Positions 16,918 to 25,098 of a DNA stretch of 38,042 bases are shown here, one piece after another. Within the stretch, counting starts at the first letter, position 1; each line of letters opens with the position of its first letter. The DNA is taken from positions 1 through 38,042 of the forward strand of contig JABURP010000040.1 in the NCBI GenBank assembly GCA_014762645.1. Direction: 5' to 3'. The position numbers and the translations under genes are program-made. Origin of the DNA: Crocinitomicaceae bacterium. Its GTDB lineage: Bacteria > Bacteroidota > Bacteroidia > Flavobacteriales_D > Crocinitomicaceae. The notes below the pieces were generated by a model. The model saw nothing but the letters and a program-made list of their open reading frames with translations, was not told the origin of the DNA and made no database searches.

Positions 16918-19299
16918 CTAGTCTGATTCCTGGTTAGTATATCCCTCGCCATATCCATAACCATATCCGTAACCATAACCATAGTTGTATGTATAGCTAT
17001 AACCGTATTTTGAATAATAGTATTGGAACTTATTCTGTTTGATTCCATTAAGCACCAATGCCGTACTTATCTGCTCATTTCTTTCCAGAAGGCCTTTAAT
17101 ATGATCCAATCCCCTTTTGTTAATTTGATGTGCCCTAACAACGACCAGCAGATTATCTACCCGTTTCATTAGTTCAAACGAGTCATTGAGTACCCCAAAC
17201 GGAGGTGTATCAACTATAATATAATCATATTTACCTTCGCCGTATTCAAAGATAGCATCTACCTTGTCTGAAAGCACCAATTCTGAAGGGTTAGGTGATA
17301 TCGGTCCAGAAGTAATGATATCCATATTCGGCAGAACATCTTTTTGTAGAATCTCTTCCATTGAAGATTTACCAATAATATATGTTGACACCCCTTTGTC
17401 ATTTGGAAGATCAAATACTTTATGAATCTTAGGTCGGTGCAGGTCAAAATCTATGAACAAAATCTTTTTTTCTCCTTTTGCTATTAAGGCTCCCAGGTTG
17501 GTTGAGCAAAATGTTTTTCCTTCTCCGGGATGAAATGAAGACACAAGCACTTTTCTCGTATCACTTTGTTTTGCCATGAAGGAAAGATTAGTTCTGATCG
17601 TTCGGAAACTTTCTGTTCCATGAGATTTTGGATTATCTTCAATTAAAAGATGATAGTTTTTGTTTTTATTCAATTGAATACCTCCGGCAATTGGAATATC
17701 GGTAGCCTGAGCAAGCGCAGCAACACTTCCAATTCGTTCAAAGAACAGGTTTCGAATCAGTGCAATAAGTAAAGCCAGAATTACACCTCCCATTAAGAAC
17801 AATCTTTTGATTTTCGTTTTATCTGGTGATACTACACCCAATCCAACAGTTTGCTCAATTAATCTTACCTGAGGAACAATACCTGCTCGAGCAATTAAGG
17901 TATTTGTCTTTTTCTCCAAAAGGAATAAGTACATTTTATTGTTAACATCCAATTCCCTTTGAATATTCATTATTCCCTGAGCAGATCGTGGCAAAAACTT
18001 TATTTCTTTCTCGTATTTACCTATCAATCTGTTGAGCACGCCAAGTTCAACATTCAACGCTTCTTCAAGATTATTCAGGTAACTAACAATATCCTTTTTC
18101 AGATAAGAAATTTCATTCTTAAGATTTTGAATGAGTAAATGACCTTCCTTTACCTGAGTTCGTTTTATTTCAAGTTCAATTTGCTTTTCACGCACTTTTT
18201 CAATGGCATCTCCAAGGTAAATGTCATTTTTTTCAATAAAAAAGGATGGTGGAAGAACGCGATCATCATAGTCTGATTTCAAATAATTTTGTAGTGATTT
18301 TATAGAACTGATCTTACGCTCTATCTCTCTTTTGTCCTTTCCGTAAGCTATATATTCTTCAAAGTATTGATCACCTTCCTTTTCAACATCAAGAATTGCG
18401 TTAACATCCTTATATCTAAGTAACTCGGTCTCTTTTTCTTTTATAAAATTACTGACCGTATCAATCTGTTTTTCAATGTTTTCAAGTGTATTCTGATTTA
18501 CTTCCAACTGTATTCTTTCTGATCGCTTTATATAGCTATGCGTCAATGTATCAAGAAACACCTTAGCGCGAGGTTGTAATTCATCCGTCACAGATAAACT
18601 AAGGATACTGGTATATTCAATATTTTCTACATTTAATCGGGATCGAAACTTGCCAATCAAATTTTTTCTTGAGTGAAAAACCAACTCATAATCAGGTTGT
18701 AGAATAGACTCCATACTTTCATCCAGAAAGGTGTAGTTTTTATCCAACGTTAGTCTGAAATCATCTGTAACAAGCTCTTTATCAAATTCATGACGCATGG
18801 TGATTTCCTTGTCATTGGATAAATAAGATATTTCAAATTCGTTTTTGTTTAAAATACTAATTGAAACGGGTTGCTCATACAACATTGGGTTGGTTACAAC
18901 TACACTAGAACGAAAAGGAAGCGTACCAAAAACTTCTTGCTTTTTTAACCGACCGACAATGTAATAGGATGTTTCAATGTTAATCTTGTCAATCACCTCT
19001 CCTATTAGGTCATGAGACGTAAGGATTCGAATTTGATTTTGTACATCCATATACATACCGTAGGCTCCTAAACCTTTGTATATAGGATCTTGGTAATTAT
19101 ATGTTTCGTTTGATTTTAGTAAAATTTCGGCTTTTGCACCATATATGTTTGGTAAACGATACGAATAAATGTACCCAACACCGTACGCTATAATAGGGAG
19201 TAGAATTATTACCATTATATTTCGAAGGAATAACCTCCAAACAAACAGTAAATCTTTAACGTCAATTAAATTGTTAGATGTTTCTTTTGTTTTGCTCAT
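16918..19299 (-). CDS. wzc: Wzc-like chain-length regulator and tyrosine autokinase (PCP/BY-kinase)
   Basis: The 793-aa protein has an N-terminal Wzz domain with a first membrane segment at about 28-50. A long coiled-coil periplasmic part follows (about 250-480), then a second membrane segment at about 500-520. The cytoplasmic BY-kinase domain shows Walker A SSFHPGEGKTF (about 590), Walker A' ILFIDFDLHRP (about 613-623) and Walker B YIIVDTPPFG (about 697). The tail from about residue 755 is extremely tyrosine-rich, with 14 Tyr in 28 residues and a run of Tyr-Gly repeats, the expected autophosphorylation cluster. It controls chain length and assembly of exported polysaccharide. It is the first gene of the long reverse operon, with a promoter-like element at 19360. 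Confidence 0.92.
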   Translation of the reverse strand: MSKTKETSNNLIDVKDLLFVWRLFLRNIMVIILLPIIAYGVGYIYSYRLPNIYGAKAEILLKSNETYNYQDPIYKGLGAYGMYMDVQNQIRILTSHDLIGEVIDKINIETSYYIVGRLKKQEVFGTLPFRSSVVVTNPMLYEQPVSISILNKNEFEISYLSNDKEITMRHEFDKELVTDDFRLTLDKNYTFLDESMESILQPDYELVFHSRKNLIGKFRSRLNVENIEYTSILSLSVTDELQPRAKVFLDTLTHSYIKRSERIQLEVNQNTLENIEKQIDTVSNFIKEKETELLRYKDVNAILDVEKEGDQYFEEYIAYGKDKREIERKISSIKSLQNYLKSDYDDRVLPPSFFIEKNDIYLGDAIEKVREKQIELEIKRTQVKEGHLLIQNLKNEISYLKKDIVSYLNNLEEALNVELGVLNRLIGKYEKEIKFLPRSAQGIMNIQRELDVNNKMYLFLLEKKTNTLIARAGIVPQVRLIEQTVGLGVVSPDKTKIKRLFLMGGVILALLIALIRNLFFERIGSVAALAQATDIPIAGGIQLNKNKNYHLLIEDNPKSHGTESFRTIRTNLSFMAKQSDTRKVLVSSFHPGEGKTFCSTNLGALIAKGEKKILFIDFDLHRPKIHKVFDLPNDKGVSTYIIGKSSMEEILQKDVLPNMDIITSGPISPNPSELVLSDKVDAIFEYGEGKYDYIIVDTPPFGVLNDSFELMKRVDNLLVVVRAHQINKRGLDHIKGLLERNEQISTALVLNGIKQNKFQYYYSKYGYSYTYNYGYGYGYGYGYGEGYTNQESD
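16949..16984 (-). repeat. Tyr-Gly codon repeat in the Wzc-like tail
   Basis: Six-base units of the type CCATAT / CCATAA / CCGTAA (plus strand) repeat in tandem and encode alternating Tyr and Gly. The third codon positions vary between units, so selection on the protein rather than fresh DNA slippage probably keeps the repeat. Unit number may still vary between strains. Confidence 0.8.
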
Positions 19300-19359
19300 A
19301 AACCCTAAACTTCCCTGGCCTTATCGGGAAGTATTTTCCCTGACATTATACATACGCTG

Positions 19360-19367
19360 CAAAGTTA
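19360..19367 (-). promoter_or_regulatory. Candidate -7 element for the polysaccharide operon (TAACTTTG, minus strand)
   Basis: The plus-strand CAAAGTTA reads TAACTTTG on the minus strand, an exact TAnnTTTG match, 61 bases before the Wzc-like start codon. It lies in the 173-base divergent gap at 19300-19472, which also holds a plus-strand element at 19446. Apart from a short inverted repeat (19326-19340, 5-bp stem) in the predicted leader, I see nothing else in this gap. Confidence 0.5.
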
Positions 19368-19445
19368 ATTAAGTTTCATTCAACGAGTATAACTGCGATT
19401 AATCGATTATACAACTGATAATTAGACTTTCTCACTATTTATAAA

Positions 19446-19453
19446 TATATTTG
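19446..19453 (+). promoter_or_regulatory. Candidate -7 element for the LamG-like protein/exosortase unit (TATATTTG)
   Basis: TATATTTG matches TAnnTTTG exactly and lies 20 bases before the ATG at 19473. No clear -33 TTG is seen. Together with the minus-strand element at 19360 it makes this the divergent control region between the glycan operon and the surface-protein/exosortase genes. Confidence 0.5.
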
Positions 19454-19472
19454 GATCCTCCTAAAACTCTAT

Positions 19473-22400
19473 ATGATGAATTGCAAATCCGTTCTCTCCT
19501 TTTCCCTCTTAACTTTTTTCGTCACGCTAACCTCAACTGCTCAAACCGGAGCGGGTGGTGTTGGAACAACTGGAACAAACCCAATGTGGTATGATGCCAA
19601 TGAGCTAAACCTTGTAAATGGAAATAAAGTTTCGAACTGGCAGGACATGTCAGGGAACGGAAATGATCTATCACAAACAAATGCTACAAAACAACCCATT
19701 TATACAGATGGTGCCCTCAATGGATTGCCAGTTGTAACTTTTGATGGTGCTGATGATTTTTTAACCCGAGGAGCTACAAGTGGCCTTGGCGGAGGCGAAA
19801 TTACTGTCTTCATTGTGTTTCAACGTTCAAGTGCTACAGCTCAGTGTTTGATCAACGCAGGTTATTCAGCAGAACTTGATAAATGGATGATATACGACCC
19901 CGGAAATGACCGCCTGGTATGTAAGCACAAAAGCCCTACTAACAAGTATGCCATGTGGATTGGCGGAACCGGAACTCCTACTTTTACATCAACTCACTAT
20001 AGAGGTGCAGGAACACAGGTATACAGTCAGGGAAATTTAATGGGAACCAATTCGACACCCTATACAGCTCAGTCTGGTCACAATCTAATTCGTGTTGGCA
20101 CGTACAATTATAATGTAACCAATTACCTTCTTGATGGATTTATTGCAGAAATTGTTGTATTCAACACAGACTTGAATATACTGGAGAGAAGGATTGTAGA
20201 AAATTATCTTGGTGCAAAATACGGACTTTCAATTCCAGTTGATCGTTACGCGTATGAAGCTACGCACAATGTAGGAGTTATTGGAATCGGAGATAACGGC
20301 TTTGATACGCATACGGATTCAAAAGGCGCAGGCGTATTGCAAATTTCAAATCCTACAGCACTTACAACCGGTGATCACCTTTTTTGTGGCCATACAAATG
20401 ATGCTTTGAGTTCATTTACCACTGCTGATATTCCAGCTTCATTGTCAGGTTCAAAGAGATGGACTAGAACATGGAGAGCAGGAGAAACCAATGATGTAGG
20501 AACGGTCAATGTAACGTATCATTTAACCGGAGGAAATAATTTTGCTGCTGGTGCTACTTATAGACTACTCGTTGATACGGATGGTAACTTTTCAGATGCA
20601 ACAATAGTTTCAGGGACTTATGACGGTGGTACGCAAACTGTGAGTTTTACGTATGACTTTTCTGATGGAGATTACTTTACGCTTTGTGGAGTTGAACAAA
20701 CCTTGGATATTCACTCCATTACTTCTGGTAACTGGAGTAACACTGCAACCTGGGACTGCACATGTATCCCTACCTCCAATGATGATGTTTTTATAGATCC
20801 AGGACATACAGTAACGGTTGATGTTAATGCTGAGTGTGATTCACTTTACATTGATCCAACAAGTACTTTAGCCATGAATTCTACTGTGAATATTGATATC
20901 CTGGGATCGTTTGACAATGATGGTACTGCCAATTTTACCGACGGTAGTGTTTCACTAATAGGAACACAGGAGCAAACAGTTGATGCCGGGGCTAATGGTA
21001 TAACTTTTAATGATCTTATAATTAACAATACTGTTCCGAGTGATGTCAATTTTGTTAATGGCACATTTACACTAAATGGGTTGATGACACCAACATCCGG
21101 AAATGTAATTGTATCAAGTCCGTTTATTATTAATTCAACCTCTGCGACAACTGGTGGTAGAGTTGGTATGACTGGTGGTGGATGTTCTTTCACTGGAGAA
21201 TTTACAGTACGAAGATTTTTAGAAGGCGGAAATTCTGACTGGAGAAATATAGCATCACCTGTTATGGGGGCTGATTTTAATGACTGGGATCCAGATCTTT
21301 CCATTAGCTGTACAGACTGCCCTGATGGATGTGCTTATGGAAGTAACGGTTGCTTTGTTTCAATTAGGAGGTATAAAAACAATACTACGCTGGATATTTC
21401 ATCAATTAATGATCCAATAACAAATGCCACTGGATACGAAGTATATTGTGGTGATGATCTTTCAACTTTTACAGGTACAACCTTGAACACAACTGGGACT
21501 TTACGAACCGGAACACTGGATGAATCAGTTTCAGGTAACTGGGAAATTAAGGGTAATCCTTACGCTTGCCCAATTGATTTTGACGATTTAACCTTTTCAG
21601 GAGTAGGACAGTACTACTATGTATATGATGCTGCTATAGGTGGATACCAATGGTACGACAGAGCTTCAGGTAGTGCAAGTACACCTGAACTGGCTGATGG
21701 CTACGTTGCAATGGGTCAGGCTATTTGGATGATGGGACCAGGTACCATATCCTTTACTGAAGGAATGAAGGTGGAAAATGCAGATGCAACATTCAAAACT
21801 CAGGAAAAGCCAGACTATTCACTTTATTTAACACTGAAAGAAAATAGTAGTTTATATTCTTGTATTGCAAATATTGATGCATCTGTTTCAACTTTGGATG
21901 GATTGGATGAATTGGATGTCATGCATTTAGAACTACCTGATCAAAAAGCGCCATCAATTGCATTCAAAACTTCAGGAGAACTCGTTAGAAAAAGTTACCT
22001 GGAACAAAATCGACTTGACAAAGCTGTGCCAGTGTATATAAACATTTTAAATGAAGGGTATTATACGATTGAAGCGAGTAACATAGCCAACTTTAATGAT
22101 TATAGTTATGTTTACCTATATGACAGTGAGACTGGAGATATGATTGATCTCAAAGACGAAAACTACGTTTTCTACAGTGAAGTAGGTGTTCATGATTCAA
22201 GACTGACCTTGATTTTATCCAACTCAGAGGTTTCTGATAGTGAAGATACAGGATACCTGAATATTTCAGATGACAATAATGGCATTTCATTTGTACAAAT
22301 GGATCATGTAGTTGACATACGTATAACAGATTCAGGCATTGAAAATGCAGAGATCACATTAATTAATGCCCTTGGTCAAGTTGAGAGATATTTTGAATTA

Positions 22401-22514
22401 ACCAGTCTGGTTGAGGGAAGTAATTTAATCACGATTCCTGCTGATGTGAAAGGTGTAAGAATTTTATGCGTCAACATTAATGGGCAAAGAATTACGAAAA
22501 AACTCGTATTTTAG
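19473..22514 (+). CDS. Large secreted LamG-like protein with T9SS type A-like C-terminus
   Basis: The 1013-aa protein (ATG 19473 or 19476) has a signal peptide ending near TSTAQ at about residue 24. A LamG/concanavalin-like jelly roll (about 35-255) follows, recognisable by NKVSNWQDMSGNGNDL, PVVTFDGADDFL and the closing VENYLGAKYGLSI. A second beta domain follows (about 260-410: GVIGIGDNGFDTHT, RWTRTWRAGE). Then comes a beta-helix-like stretch (about 415-560: DDVFIDPGHTVTVD), a Cys cluster at about 612-628 (CTDCPDGCAYGSNGC), and a C-terminal domain with INALGQVERYF and ending KKLVF. The last domain resembles, but is weaker than, T9SS type A signals. It is probably surface-exposed and may bind polysaccharide. 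It is co-directional with the PID mini-protein, 21 bases upstream of its ATG. Confidence 0.85.
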   Translation: MMNCKSVLSFSLLTFFVTLTSTAQTGAGGVGTTGTNPMWYDANELNLVNGNKVSNWQDMSGNGNDLSQTNATKQPIYTDGALNGLPVVTFDGADDFLTRGATSGLGGGEITVFIVFQRSSATAQCLINAGYSAELDKWMIYDPGNDRLVCKHKSPTNKYAMWIGGTGTPTFTSTHYRGAGTQVYSQGNLMGTNSTPYTAQSGHNLIRVGTYNYNVTNYLLDGFIAEIVVFNTDLNILERRIVENYLGAKYGLSIPVDRYAYEATHNVGVIGIGDNGFDTHTDSKGAGVLQISNPTALTTGDHLFCGHTNDALSSFTTADIPASLSGSKRWTRTWRAGETNDVGTVNVTYHLTGGNNFAAGATYRLLVDTDGNFSDATIVSGTYDGGTQTVSFTYDFSDGDYFTLCGVEQTLDIHSITSGNWSNTATWDCTCIPTSNDDVFIDPGHTVTVDVNAECDSLYIDPTSTLAMNSTVNIDILGSFDNDGTANFTDGSVSLIGTQEQTVDAGANGITFNDLIINNTVPSDVNFVNGTFTLNGLMTPTSGNVIVSSPFIINSTSATTGGRVGMTGGGCSFTGEFTVRRFLEGGNSDWRNIASPVMGADFNDWDPDLSISCTDCPDGCAYGSNGCFVSIRRYKNNTTLDISSINDPITNATGYEVYCGDDLSTFTGTTLNTTGTLRTGTLDESVSGNWEIKGNPYACPIDFDDLTFSGVGQYYYVYDAAIGGYQWYDRASGSASTPELADGYVAMGQAIWMMGPGTISFTEGMKVENADATFKTQEKPDYSLYLTLKENSSLYSCIANIDASVSTLDGLDELDVMHLELPDQKAPSIAFKTSGELVRKSYLEQNRLDKAVPVYINILNEGYYTIEASNIANFNDYSYVYLYDSETGDMIDLKDENYVFYSEVGVHDSRLTLILSNSEVSDSEDTGYLNISDDNNGISFVQMDHVVDIRITDSGIENAEITLINALGQVERYFELTSLVEGSNLITIPADVKGVRILCVNINGQRITKKLVF

Positions 22515-22535
22515 CCGTAATTATAGCGTTGATTG

Positions 22536-22787
22536 ATGAGAGAAAGAAATTTAAAAAATAACGTAATGGTGTTGATACTATCAGCACTATTCACAATGTT
22601 AAGTGCAGTTGTATTTGCACAACCGCCGGGTGGCGGACCACCGGGTGGCGGAGGTGGTGGTGACCCCCCTTGCTGGGATCCAGAGTGTATTCCGATTGAC
22701 GGGGGTATTGTATTCCTAATAGCCGCCGGTACTTTATTGGGAATTAGGATGATTTATAATCACAGAATTGAGAGTAGAACAGAATAG
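22536..22787 (+). CDS. Mini-protein with PID-type exosortase sorting signal
   Basis: ATG 22536 gives 83 aa; the TTG just before it is not needed. Residues 1-29 form a signal peptide ending VVFAQ. Residues 30-45 are a Pro/Gly run (PPGGGPPGGGGGGDPP). C46WDPEC51 is a CX4C pair. Residues 53-57 are PIDGG, followed by a membrane segment (about 58-74) and a basic tail (NHRIESR). Signal peptide plus short motif, membrane helix and basic end is the layout of PEP-CTERM-like exosortase substrates; the PID version is, to my recollection, the Bacteroidetes one. The predicted mature part is only about 20-25 residues. The exosortase gene follows at once. The function is unknown: a surface peptide, glycan carrier or redox pair are possibilities. 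The stop codon lies inside a terminator hairpin. Confidence 0.8.
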   Translation: MRERNLKNNVMVLILSALFTMLSAVVFAQPPGGGPPGGGGGGDPPCWDPECIPIDGGIVFLIAAGTLLGIRMIYNHRIESRTE

Positions 22788-22801
22788 TTCTACTTTTTTT
22801 T
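22773..22801 (+). terminator. Intrinsic terminator/attenuator between sorting substrate and exosortase
   Basis: AGTAGAAC (22773-22780) and GTTCTACT (22787-22794) form a perfect 8-bp stem around the loop AGAATA, followed by an unbroken run of eight T (22794-22801). The TAG stop of the mini-protein is at 22785-22787, within the hairpin, and the exosortase ATG follows the T run after one A. This is a textbook rho-independent terminator on the coding strand, expected to lower exosortase transcription relative to its substrate. Confidence 0.8.
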
Positions 22802-22802
22802 A

Positions 22803-23336
22803 ATGCGGAAACTTCTTGATAGTAAAATAGTACGATTTCTGCTCCTTGGAGGAGTGCTGTACGTCGTGTGGCTTCTCATTTACTATCTGCTCATCAAATC
22901 TTATACAAACTGGGACTACCTGCTGAACTACAACATTGTTTGGTTATCACAAAACTTTCTTGATTGGATCGGTTTTCAAACCATGATAGAAATAGAAAGT
23001 GACCACGTGGTGATTGTGATGGCCGAAGGTGACCTAAGGCCTATTTTACTCGGTGATGAGTGCAACGGATTCAAACTCTTTGCAATCTTCTCTATATTCA
23101 TACTGGTTTTCCCGGGGTCCTGGAAGAGCAAACTCTGGTTTATTCCATTAGGTCTTTTAATAGTACACTTGGCAAATGTTATACGTGTTTGCTCATTGAC
23201 CCTGATTAATAATTACCATCCTGATTACCTGGATTTTAACCATCTTTATACGTTCACCATATTTGTGTACGGAATTATTTTCGCACTGTGGTACTGGTAT
23301 GCCAAAAAATTCAGCCACTATGCCCAGAAAAAGTAA
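22803..23336 (+). CDS. Archaeosortase/exosortase family protein (Bacteroidetes XrtF/XrtX-like)
   Basis: The 177-aa membrane protein has about five to six hydrophobic segments and the exosortase triad in the right order: Cys87 in GDECNGFK, Arg128 in HLANVIRV and His147 in DFNHLYTF. This family is thought to cleave C-terminal sorting signals at the membrane and pass the cargo on, often in strains that make exopolysaccharide. The length fits the short Bacteroidetes types rather than the long EpsH form. The likely substrate lies directly upstream, and a small membrane partner overlaps its 3' end. Whether it belongs to XrtF, XrtX or another subtype cannot be decided from sequence reading. Its start codon sits right behind a terminator's T tract. 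Confidence 0.9.
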   Translation: MRKLLDSKIVRFLLLGGVLYVVWLLIYYLLIKSYTNWDYLLNYNIVWLSQNFLDWIGFQTMIEIESDHVVIVMAEGDLRPILLGDECNGFKLFAIFSIFILVFPGSWKSKLWFIPLGLLIVHLANVIRVCSLTLINNYHPDYLDFNHLYTFTIFVYGIIFALWYWYAKKFSHYAQKK

Positions 23337-23796
23337 AATCATATTTCTTTCAAGCATAATTGTACTTCTGGGATTTCTCAGGGAATATCTTTTTGTGAAT
23401 ATCAACTGGATTCATTTGACAAAAACAATTGCCCGTCGAAATGCAGCAAGGGACGAATTTAATTTCCTACTAGATTGGACAGTTGGCGAAATTGTAATAT
23501 TAAAATGGGTATTGACCATCATTTTCGTTGCCTTATTCACATCACTCACATGGATCATTATTCGTTTGGCATTTGGGAATAAACTCTATAATAAAATAAC
23601 GTTATTAGTTTTTGGTGCATTGCTGGTTATTTCTGGAATCCTGTATGTACCTTATGTGTTGGCCGGATATCCAATAGAATTATATGCAGTCATTCGAACA
23701 TTAATGGGATTAGCTCAATCCTTTATGCCGTTAATGCTTCTTGCTATTGTATTCAAATTTTTACCGCAAGTGTCAAAGAATGAGCAGGAATTATAA
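23320..23796 (+). CDS. Exosortase-associated small membrane protein
   Basis: From ATG 23320 the protein is 158 aa; ATG 23299 would add seven residues. It has four likely membrane segments: [14 protein letters not shown], a segment around [35 protein letters not shown], and [18 protein letters not shown]. An early [11 protein letters not shown] motif and a soluble loop with [12 protein letters not shown] lie after the first segment. It overlaps the exosortase gene by 17 bases, so the two are probably co-translated. Small membrane proteins next to Bacteroidetes exosortases are recognised as system-associated proteins of unknown role. This one fits by position, size and topology. No catalytic motif is seen. 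Its end overlaps the -7 element of glyA. Confidence 0.7.
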   Translation: MPRKSKIIFLSSIIVLLGFLREYLFVNINWIHLTKTIARRNAARDEFNFLLDWTVGEIVILKWVLTIIFVALFTSLTWIIIRLAFGNKLYNKITLLVFGALLVISGILYVPYVLAGYPIELYAVIRTLMGLAQSFMPLMLLAIVFKFLPQVSKNEQEL

Positions 23797-23801
23797 ATTT
23801 G
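23794..23801 (+). promoter_or_regulatory. Candidate -7 element for glyA (TAAATTTG)
   Basis: TAAATTTG fits TAnnTTTG and overlaps the stop codon of the exosortase-associated gene. The glyA ATG at 23817 lies 16 bases after it. This supports ATG 23817 over the upstream TTG at 23799, which is within the element. Confidence 0.5.
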
Positions 23802-23816
23802 TACAAAACTATAAAG

Positions 23817-25091
23817 ATGACGCCCGATCCTAAAATTTTCGATTTAATTGAACAAGAAAGAAAACGCCAGACTGATGGCATTGAGCTAATTGCTTCTGAG
23901 AACTATGTGAGCGACCAGGTTATGAAGGCCATGGGGTCCATCCTCACGAATAAATATGCTGAGGGATTACCACACAAACGTTATTACGGAGGGTGTGAAG
24001 TAGTAGATCAGGTAGAAGATTTAGCCATTGAGCGTCTTAAAAAATTATTTAATGCAACCTGGGCCAATGTGCAACCTCACGCAGGATCACAAGCTAATTA
24101 TGCCGTAACTCTGGCATGTTTAGATCCCGGAGATAAAATTTTAGGATTTGACCTTTCTCATGGTGGCCATCTTACACATGGATCACCAGTTAACTTCTCA
24201 GGAAAAAGATTTGAAAACTTCTTTTACGGTGTAAACAAAGAAACAGGGTTGGTTGATTACGACCAAATGGAGCAGATTGCAATGGCCGAAAAACCAAAGC
24301 TAATAATCGTAGGCGCATCAGCATACTCAAGAGATTGGGATTATGCAAGAGTCAGACAGATCGCAGATGCTTGTGGAGCTGTTATTCTAGCAGACATCTC
24401 TCACCCTGCAGGACTAATTGCAAAAGGACTGTTGAATGATCCGTTTGAACATTGCCATATCATTACAACCACTACCCACAAAACCTTGAGGGGACCAAGA
24501 GGTGGTGTTATCATGTTGCGACATGATTTTGAAAACCCGTTTGGAATAAAAACAAAAAAGGGTGACTTGAGAATGATGAGTTCGCTGTTGGATTCAGCTG
24601 TGTTCCCAGGAAGTCAGGGCGGTCCATTGGAACATATCATTGCAGCAAAAGCAGTGGCCTTTCAGGAAGCATTATCAGACGATTTCAAAAAATATGGTGA
24701 ACAGGTTATAGCCAATGCACGTCTCATGGCTGAAAAGCTTGTTGAAAAAGGCTATAAAATTATTTCTGGAGGTACCGATAACCACTCCATGCTTATTGAT
24801 CTACGATCTAAGAATATTACGGGGAAGGATGCTGAAAATGCTCTTGGTAAAGCAGATATTACCGTCAATAAAAATATGGTTCCCTTTGATGACAAATCAC
24901 CATTTGTAACTTCTGGAATTCGGATCGGAACCGCCGCGATCACGACGCGGGGTATTACTGAAGAACAGATTCCACAAATGGTTGAGTTTATTGACCGGGT
25001 TATTGAGAATGCAGAGAATGAATCTGTGTTACAGGAAATCAAATCTGATGTAAAGGATTTGATGGCTTCATTGCCATTGTTTGCCTGGTAA
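23817..25091 (+). CDS. glyA: Serine hydroxymethyltransferase
   Basis: The 424-aa PLP enzyme converts serine and tetrahydrofolate to glycine and 5,10-methylene-tetrahydrofolate, the main source of one-carbon units. It shows the family blocks in order: [52 protein letters not shown], the PLP-lysine site [14 protein letters not shown] (Lys222), [11 protein letters not shown], and [14 protein letters not shown] near the C-terminus. ATG 23817 is chosen because [14 protein letters not shown] is the usual family N-terminus and a promoter element lies just upstream. The length is normal. It is cytoplasmic, a dimer or tetramer, and converges on ald with only seven bases between. Confidence 0.97.
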   Translation: MTPDPKIFDLIEQERKRQTDGIELIASENYVSDQVMKAMGSILTNKYAEGLPHKRYYGGCEVVDQVEDLAIERLKKLFNATWANVQPHAGSQANYAVTLACLDPGDKILGFDLSHGGHLTHGSPVNFSGKRFENFFYGVNKETGLVDYDQMEQIAMAEKPKLIIVGASAYSRDWDYARVRQIADACGAVILADISHPAGLIAKGLLNDPFEHCHIITTTTHKTLRGPRGGVIMLRHDFENPFGIKTKKGDLRMMSSLLDSAVFPGSQGGPLEHIIAAKAVAFQEALSDDFKKYGEQVIANARLMAEKLVEKGYKIISGGTDNHSMLIDLRSKNITGKDAENALGKADITVNKNMVPFDDKSPFVTSGIRIGTAAITTRGITEEQIPQMVEFIDRVIENAENESVLQEIKSDVKDLMASLPLFAW

Positions 25092-25098
25092 GCAATAG

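Noticed and set aside
16949-16984. Tandem repeat as a CRISPR array or assembly error
   Set aside because: The six-base units encode Tyr-Gly in frame at the end of a Wzc-like kinase, where tyrosine clusters are expected.
19326-19340. GGGAA-GTATT-TTCCC hairpin as a riboswitch or terminator
   Set aside because: Only a 5-bp stem without a T run; it may be a leader hairpin, but there is no support for more.
20846-21304. 152-aa reverse ORF inside the LamG-like gene
   Set aside because: The forward frame has a signal peptide and continuous domains; the reverse product is low-complexity and has no start context.
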